From assembly GCF_023515955.1 (NCBI RefSeq), contig NZ_CP097323.1, positions 1 to 64,000 on the forward strand: DNA of 64,000 bases. The letters are read 5' to 3'. Shown piece after piece: positions 51,401 through 60,400 of the stretch. Source of the stretch: Streptomyces sp. RerS4. GTDB lineage: Bacteria > Actinomycetota > Actinomycetes > Streptomycetales > Streptomycetaceae. Positions within the stretch are counted from its first letter, which is position 1. Every line of letters starts with the position of its first letter. Below the pieces are notes generated by a model. That model made no database searches and was not told the origin of the DNA. It saw nothing but the letters and a program-made list of their open reading frames with translations. Position numbers and translations under genes: made by a program.

Positions 51401-54400
51401 CCCGGCGCAGGGCCGGCACCAGCGCGCCCGCCTCCTGCTCCAGGGAGCCCTGGGCCAGCGCGGTCAGCACCCCGTCCGGGCCCAGCTCCAGGAAGTCGGT
51501 GACGCCCTGCGCCTCCAGGTAGCGCACCCCGTCCGCGAAGCGCACGGCCTCGCGGATGTGGGTGGCCCAGTACTGCGGCGAGGTCAGCTGCTCGACGGTG
51601 GCCAGCGTGCCGGTGACGTTCGAGACGACCGGGATGCGCGGCTCGCGGAACGTCAGCCCCGAGGCGACCTCCACGAACTCCTCCAGCACCTCGTCCATGT
51701 GCGGCGAGTGGAAGGCGTGCGAGACCGGCAGCCGCTTGGTGCGGGCCCCCTTCGCCCGCCACGCGTCGCACACCTCGTCCACGACCTCGGCGTCACCCGA
51801 GATCACCATCGAGGTCGGGCCGTTGACGCCGGCGATCGCCACCGCGTTCCCGTACGGGGCCAGCGAGGCGCGCACCTCCTCCTCGGTGCCCTGGATCGCG
51901 GCCATCGCCCCGCCCTCGCGGGCGGCCTGCATCAGCCGGCCGCGCTCGGCGACCAGGCAGCAGGCGTCGCCCAGTTCGAGGACGCCCGCCAGGTAGGCGG
52001 CGGTGACCTCGCCGATGGAGTGGCCCAGCAGGTAGTCCGGGGTGAAACCGTGGTGCTCGAAGAGCCGGTACAGGGCCACCTCGATGGCGAACAGCGCGGC
52101 CTGCGTGAACGACGTCTGGTCGATCAGCGCCGAGTCCGCCGAGTGCTCCGGCGCGAACAGCACCTCCTTGATGGGCCGTGCCAGTTCGGCGTCGAAGCGG
52201 TCGCAGATCTCGTCCAGCGCCTTCGCGAACACCGCGTTCGTGGCGTACAGCTCCCGGCCCATGCCCAGGCGCTGGCTGCCCTGCCCGGTGAAGAGGAAGG
52301 CCGTCTTGCCGGGCCGCGCCGAGCGGCCCCGTACGACGTTGCTCGCGGACTCGCCGTGCGCCAGCGACGACAGGCCCCGGATCAGGGACTCCCGGTCGGC
52401 GCCGACCACGGCCGCGCTGTGCTCCATGACCGCGCGGCCGGTGGCCAGCGAGTAGCCGATGTCGGCGGCCGACAGCTCCGGGTGGTCCAGGGCGAAGCGG
52501 TGCAGGCGGGCCGCCTGCGCCCGGACGGCCTTCTCGTCCTTGCCGGACACCAGCCACGGCAGGACGCCGGCGGCGTCGGGCGCCGGCGCGGGCCGCCGCT
52601 CGGCGGGGGCCGCCGGGGGCTCCTCGATGATCACGTGGGCGTTGGTGCCGCTGATGCCGAACGAGGACACGCCGGCCCGGCGCGGCCGGTCGCGCTCCGG
52701 CCAGGGGGTCTCCTCGGTCAGCAGCGCCAGCGCGCCCGCCTCCCAGTCCACGTGCGGGGAGGGCTCGTCCACGTGCAGGGTGCGCGGCAGGGTGGCGTGC
52801 CGCATCGCCTCGATCATCTTGATGACGCCGCCGACGCCGGCCGCCGCCTGGCTGTGCCCGATGTTCGACTTGAGGGAGCCGAGGTACAGCGGCTGGTCCT
52901 CGGCCCGGTCCTGGCCGTAGGTGGCCAGCAGGGCCTGCGCCTCGATGGGGTCGCCGAGGGTGGTGCCGGTGCCGTGCGCCTCGACCGCGTCGACGTCCGC
53001 CGGGTTCAGGCCGGCGTTGGCGAGGGCCTGGCGGATGACCCGCTCCTGGGCCGGGCCGTTGGGGGCGGTCAGGCCGTTGGAGGCGCCGTCCTGGTTGATG
53101 GCGGTGCCGCGGATGACGCCGAGGATCCGGTGGCCGTTGCGCTTGGCGTCGGACAGCCGCTCCACCAGGAGCAGGCCGACGCCCTCGGACCAGCCGGTGC
53201 CGTCCGCGCTCGCCGAGAAGGACTTGCAGCGGCCGTCGGGGGAGAGCCCGCGCTGACGGGAGAACTCCACGAAGGTGTGCGGGCTGTTCATGACGGTGAC
53301 ACCGCCCGCGAGCGCGAGGTCGCACTCGCCGGAGCGCAGCGCGTTCGCCGCGAGGTGCATGGCCACCAGTGAGGAGGAGCAGGCCGTGTCGACGGTGACC
53401 GCCGGACCCTCCAGGCCGTACGTGTACGACAGCCGGCCGGAGATGACGCTGGAGAGGTTGCCCGCCAGCAGGAAGCCCTCGAACTCCTCCGGGACGGAGC
53501 TCAGCCGCGACGCGTAGTCGTCGTACATCGCGCCGGTGAACACACCGGTGTTGGTGCCGCGCACCAGCGCCGGGTCGATGCCCGCGCTCTCGAACGTCTC
53601 CCAGGCCGTCTCCAGCAGCAGGCGCTGCTGCGGGTCGGTCGCGGTCGCCTCGCGCGGGGAGATCCCGAAGAACTCCCGGTCGAAGAGGTCCGCCTCGTGC
53701 AGGAAGCCGCCCTCACGGACGTAACTGGTGCCCGTGCGCTCCGGGTCCGGGTCGTACAGGTTGTCCAGGTCCCAGCCGCGGTTGACGGGGAAGCCGCTGA
53801 CGGCGTCCACCCCGTCGGCCACCAGCCGCCACAGGTCGGCCGGGGAGTTGACCCCGCCCGGGAAACGGCAGGCCATGCCGACGATCGCGATCGGCTCGTC
53901 CGAGGCGCCCTTGGCGCGGGCCTTCACGGCCTTCGCCGGGGCGGCGCCGCCGTCCGCCGACACCTTCGAGAGCACGTACGTGGCCAGGGCGGCCGGCGTC
54001 GGGTGGTCGAACACGGCCGTCGCCGGCAGGCGCAGGCCGGTGGCCGCGCCGAGCCGGTTGCGCAGGTCCACGCCCGCCATCGAGTCGAAGCCGATGTCGT
54101 TGAAGGCCCGCTGCGGGTCGATGGAGGTCGCGCCCGCGTGACCGAGCACCGAGGCCACGGTGGAGCGCACGAGGTCCAGTACGGCCTCGGCCCGCTTGTC
54201 CTCGGGGAGCGCGGCGATCTGCCGGCCCCAGCCCGAGTCACCGGCCCCGCCGGCCGCGCCGGCCTGCGCGGCGCGGCGGGTACGGGTGCGCACCAGCCCC
54301 CGGTAGAGGGCGGGCGGCGCCTGCGTCCCGCTGCGGAAGCGGGCCAGGTTCAGCGCCACCGGCACCAGCAGCGGTCGCTCGCCGGACAGGGCCGCGTCGA

Positions 54401-57400
54401 ACAGGGCGAGGCCCTGCTCCGGGGTGAGCGGGGTCATGCCGGCCCGGTCCCAGCGGGCGAGGTCGGCCTCGGTGAGGCCCGCGCCCATGCCGTGGCTGGA
54501 GTCCCACAGGCCCCAGGCCAGGGAGGTCGCGGCCAGGCCGGACGCGCGGCGGTGCGCGGCGAGGGCGTCCAGGTAGGTGTTGGCGGCGGCGTAGTTGGCC
54601 TGGCCGGCGGTGCCGGTCAGACCGGACACCGAGGAGAACAGGACGAACGCCGCCAGGGGCAGCTCACTGGTCAGCTCGTGCAGGTTCCAGGCAGCGTCCA
54701 CCTTCGGCCGCAGCACCGCCGAGACCTGCTCGGGGGTCAGGGACTCCACCGTCGAGTCGTCCAGCACACCGGCCGTGTGCACCACGGCCGTCAGCGGGTG
54801 CTCCGGGTCCACGGCGGCCAGCAGCTCCGCGACCGACGCCCGGTCGGCGGCGTCGGCCGCGACCACGCGCACCTGCGCGCCCAGCGCGGACAGTTCCGCG
54901 ACGAGGGTGTCCGCGCCCGGGGTCGCCGGACCGCGCCGGCTGGACAGCAGCAGGTGCCGTACGCCGTGCCCGGACACCAGGTGCCGGGCGAACAGCGCGC
55001 CCAGCCCGCCGGTACCGCCGGTCACCAGGACCGTTCCGGCCGGGTCGAGGACGGGCTCCGCCGGGGCGGACGCCGCCGCGCGGGCCAGGCGCGGCGCGTA
55101 CAGGGCGCCTTCGCGGACCGCGAGCTGCGGCTCGCCCGTGGCGAGGGCGGCGGCGAGCGGCGCGTCGCCGGCGGCCGGGTCGGCGTCGATCAGCACGAGG
55201 CGCTCGGGGTGCTCGGACTGCACCGAGCGGATCAGACCCCACACGGGGGCCGCGTCCAGGTCGGTGACGTCCTCGCCGGGCAGGGCGGCCACCGCGCCGG
55301 AGGTGACGAACACCAGCCGGGAGTCGGCGAACCGCTCGTCGGCCAGCCACCGCTGGACGAGGGCGAGGGTCTCCAGGGTCGTGCGGTGCGCGCCCTCGAT
55401 GCCGGCGCCGCTGCCGGCGAGCCGGACCAGAACGTCCTGGCCGGCCTCGGCGGCGGCGAGGTCGGCCGTCTCGGACCAGGAGGGCTCCGCGCCCTCGGGG
55501 GCCGCCACGGACGCCCACTCCACCGCGTACAGCGCGTCGTCGCCGCTGTCGGCGGAGGCGGCCGTCAGCTGCTCCTTCGCGACCGGACGCAGCGTCAGCG
55601 ACTCCACCTCCGCGACGGGCGCGCCCGTCGCGTCGGCCAGGGTCAGCCGGTAGGTGTCGGTCCCGACGGGGGAGATGTGCACCCGCAGCTCGGCGGCGCC
55701 CGCCGCGTACAGCGAGATCCCCGACCAGGCGAACGGCAGCCGGATCCGGTCGGTGTCGCCGGGCGCCGCCGCGTCCAGCACCAGCGGGTGCAGGACGGAG
55801 TCGAACAGCGCGGGGTGCACCCCGAAGCGGCCGGCGCTCTCGCGCTGCTCCTCGGGCAGGCGCACCTCGGCGTACAGGTCCTCGCCGTCCCGCCAGAAGG
55901 CCCGCAGCCCCTGGAAGGCGGGCCCGTACGCGTAACCGAGCCCGGCGAGGCGTTCGTAGACGTCCTCCAGCGGCTGCGCCTCGGCGTCGGCCGGCGGCCA
56001 CGCGGCCAGGCCGGCGTCGGCCTGCGGGGCGCCGGCCTCGGCCAGCGCGCCCGTCGCGTGCCGCGTCCACGGCTGCGCCTGGTCCTCGCCCGTGTCGGGG
56101 CGGGCGTGGATGGAGAACGGGCGGACACCGGAGGCGTCCGGGGCGCCGACCGCGACCTGCACGCGGACCGGCTCGCGGCCGATCAGCGCGAGCGGCGCCT
56201 CCAGGGTCAGTTCCTCGACACGGGTGAAGCCGAGGTGGTCGCCGGCGGCGACGGCCAGCTCCAGGAAGCCGGTGGCGGGCACCAGCACGGTGGTGCCGAT
56301 GGTGTGGTCCGTCAGCCACGGGTGGCCGCCGACCGAGATCCGGCTCGTGAACAGGGCGTCCTCACGGTCCGCGAACTCCACCGTGGTGGACAGCAGCGGG
56401 TGTTCGGAGGCGTCCAGGCCCAGGCTGCGGGCGTCGGTGGGCGAGGTCGGGGCGAGCCAGTACGTCTCCCGCTGGAACGGGTACGTCGGCAGCTCGACCG
56501 GGGCCGCGCCGGCGCCCGTGCCCGCGTCCGCGAAGAACGTCGCCGCGTCGAGCGTGGCGCCGGCGGTGTGGGCGCGGGCCAGGCCCGCGGTGAAGGTCTC
56601 CGCCTCCGGACGACCCGCCCGCAGCAGCGGCACGGCCACCACCGGGGCGTCCTCCAGGGCGCCCTGCGCCAGCGCGGTCAGCACCGCGTCCGGACCGGCC
56701 TCGACGAAGACGGTCGCGCCCTGCGCGGCCAGCTCCAGCGTGGCGTCGTGGAAGCGCACGGCGGCGCGGATCTGGTGCGCCCAGTAGTCGGGGGAGGTCA
56801 GTTCGGCGTCGCCGGCGAGCTTGCCGGTGACGGTGGAGACGACCGGGATGGTCGGCGCCGAGAAGGTCAGCGACGCGGCGACCGCGCGGAACTCGTCGAG
56901 GATCTCCGCCATGTGCGGCGAGTGGAAGGCGTGCGAGACCGTCAGGCGCTTGGTCTTGCGGCCCTGCTCGCGCCACTGCGCGGCGATGGTCTCGGCGACG
57001 TCCTCGTCACCGGAGATCACGACGGAGTTCGCCCCGTTGACGGCGGCGATCGACACCGCGTCCTCGTGGCCGGCCAGCGAGGCGGCGACCTCCGCCTCCG
57101 TGCCCTGGACGGCGATCATCGCGCCGCCGGAGCGGGCCGACTGCATCAGTCGGCCGCGCGCGGCCACCAGGCGCGCCGCGTCCTCCAGCGTCAGCACGCC
57201 GGCCGCGTGGGCGGCGGACAGCTCGCCGATGGAGTGGCCGGCGAGCAGGTCGGGGGTGACCCCGTGGTGCTCCAGCAGCCGGAAGAGGGCCACCTCGATC
57301 GCGAACAGCGCGGGCTGGGTGTACGTCGTCTCGTCCAGCAGGGCCGCCTCGGGGCTGCCCTCGGCGGCGAAGACGACCTCGCGCAGCGGACGCTCCAGGT

Positions 57401-60400
57401 GGGCGTCGAGCGCGGCGAACACCGCGTCGAGGGCGCGGGCGAAGACCGGGTGGCGCTCGTACAGTTCGCGGCCCATGCCCAGGCGCTGGGCGCCCTGGCC
57501 GGTGAAGAGGAACGCGGTGCGGCCGGCCGCCGCGGCCCTGCCGGTGACCACGTTCGGGGCGCCGGCGCCCTCGGCGAGCGCGCCCAGCCCGGCGAGCAGG
57601 GCGGCGCGGTCCTCGGCGAGGACGACGGCCCGCTCCTCGAAGACGGTACGGCTGCCCGCGAGCGCCCGCCCGACGGCGGCGGCGTCGATGTCCGCGTCGG
57701 TGGTCAGGAGCGCGCGCAGCCGCTCGGCCTGCGCCGCCAGCGCCCGCGGGGTGCGGGCCGACAGCGGCCAGGGCGCGGGCAGTTCGGGCGCCTCGGCGGG
57801 CGCGCCGGCCGGCGTCTCGACGGGGGTCGCGGCCGGGGCCTGCTCGATGACCACGTGGGCGTTGGTGCCGCTGATGCCGAAGGAGGAGACGGCGGCGCGG
57901 CGCGGCCGGCCCGTCTCGGGCCAGGCCCGCTCCTCGGTGAGCAGTTCCACCGACCCCGCCGACCAGTCGATGTGCGCGGACGGGCGCTCGGCGTGCAGGG
58001 TGCGGGGCAGGACGCCGTGGCGGATCGCCTCGACCATCTTGATGACCCCGCCGACGCCGGCGGCGGCCTGCGCGTGGCCGATGTTCGACTTGAGGGAGCC
58101 CAGGAACACCGGGGAGCGGTCCTCGCGGGCGCTGCCGTAGGTGGCCATGATGGCCTCGGCCTCGATCGGGTCGCCGAGCTTGGTGCCGGTGCCGTGCGCC
58201 TCGACGGCGTCCACGTCCGTGGTGTCCAGGCCCGAGTCGGCGAGCGCCTGGCGGATGACCCGCTGCTGGGCGAGGCCGCTCGGGGCGGTCAGGCCGTTGG
58301 AGGCGCCGTCCTGGTTGATGGCGGAGCCGCGCAGCACGGCGAGGACGGTGTGCCCGTTGCGTTCGGCGTCGGAGAGCCGCTCCACGAGGAGCAGGCCCAC
58401 GCCCTCGGCCCAGCCGGTGCCGTCGGCGTCCGCCGAGAAGGACTTGCAGCGACCGTCGGGGGCCAGGCCCCGCTGGCGGGAGAACTCCACGAACATGCCC
58501 GGGGAGGACATGACGGTGGCGCCGCCCGCGAGCGCCAGGTTGGTCTCGCCCGAGCGCAGCGAGCGGATCGCCAGGTGCAGGGCGACCAGCGAGGAGGAAC
58601 AGGCGGTGTCGGTGGTCACGGCCGGGCCGAGCAGGCCCAGCTGGTAGGCGATCCGGCCCGACATCACGCTGCTGGTGGAGCCGGTCAGGATCGAACCCTG
58701 GACGCTCTCGGGGGCCTCGTACATGCGCGGCCCGTACTCCAGCGCCGTCGCGCCGACGAACACGCCGGTACGGGTGCCGTGCAGGTCCTCGGGACGGATC
58801 CCGGAACGCTCGACGGCCTCCCAGGCGGTCTCCAGCAGCAGCCGCTGCTGGGGGTCCATGGCGAGGGCCTCGCGCGGGGAGATCCCGAAGAACGCGGCGT
58901 CGAACTCGCCCGCGTCGTGCAGGAAACCACCGTGGCGCACGGCGGACTTGCCGGGCCGGTCCGGGTCGGCGTCGTAGAGGTCCTCGGGCCAGCCGCGGTT
59001 GACCGGGAAACCGGAGACGGCGTCGCCGCCCCGGGCCACCAGGTCCCACAGCTCGGCGGGCGAGGAGATGCCGCCCGGGAAACGGCAGGCCATGCCGACG
59101 ATCGCGATCGGCTCGTCGGCGTCGGCGCGGCGGGTGAACTCCTCGGCGGCCTCCGCCGCGCCCAGCAGCTCGGCCTCGACGAACTCGGTCAGCGCCTGCG
59201 GGGTCGGGTGGTCGAACAGCAGCCCGCCGGGCAGCCGCAGGCCCGTGGCCTCGGCCAGCGCCTTGCGCAGTTCGGTGGTCATCATCGAGGAGAAGCCGAG
59301 CTTCTGGAACGGGGTGCGCTGCTCCAGCACCTCGCCCGGCCCGTACTCCAGGATCGCGGTGACGTGCGAGGTCACCAGCTCCGCGACGACGCGGCGGCGT
59401 TCGCCCTCGGACAGGGCGGCCAGGCGCCGGCCCAGCTCACCGTGCGGGACGGCCTCGGGGGCGTCGGCGCGCTCCTGCGCCCCGGCCTCGGCGAGGGCCG
59501 GGGCCTCCTTGCGGGCGGCGGCGTCGAACCAGTACCGGCGGCGCTCGAAGGCGTACGTCGGCAGGGCGACGCGGGGCGCGTGCGCGCCCTCGTGGCCGAG
59601 CCCCGCGTAGACGGCGCTCCAGTCGACGTCGACGCCCCGGGCGAAGAGGGACGCGACGGCGCTGAGCAGGCTCTGCGCCTCCGGGCGGCCCGCGCGCAGC
59701 GTGGCGGTCCCGTCGGTCAGGGCGGACAGGACGGCGTCGGGGCCGATCTCCAGGAGGACGTCGGCGCCCAGCTCCGCCAGGGACGTCGCGGCGTCGGCGA
59801 AGCGGACGGCGCCGCGCACCTGGTCGGTCCAGTAGCAGGGGGTGCGCAGGTCGTCGCCGGCGGCGGGCTTGCCGGTGAGGGTGGAGACGACGGGGATGCG
59901 CGGTTCGGCGTAGGTCAGCTCCTTGGCGACCTTGTGGAACTCCTTGAGCATCCCGTCCATGTGGGGGGAGTGGAAGGCGTGCGAGACGGTCAGGCGCTTG
60001 GTCTTGCGGCCCAGGGCGGCGATCCGCAGCGCCACGTCGACGGCCGCGTCCTCGTCGCCGGAGATGACGAGCGAGTCCGGCCCGTTGACGGCCGCGATCG
60101 ACAGCCGGTCGGCCAGGCCGTCGAGGAAGGGCAGGACCTCCTCCTCCGCGGCCTGTACGGCGATCATCGCGCCGCCGGTCGGCAGCGCCTGCATCAGCCG
60201 CGCGCGGGCGGCGACGAGCCTCGCCGCGTCGGCGAGGGTCAGGATGCCCGCGACGTGCGCGGCGGCCAGCTCGCCGATGGAGTGACCGGCCACGAAGTCC
60301 GGGGTGACGCCGAAGGACTCGACGAGCCGGTACAGGGCGACCTCGACGGCGAACAGCGCGGGCTGCGTGTTGCCCGTGTCGTCCAGGCCCTCACCGGAGG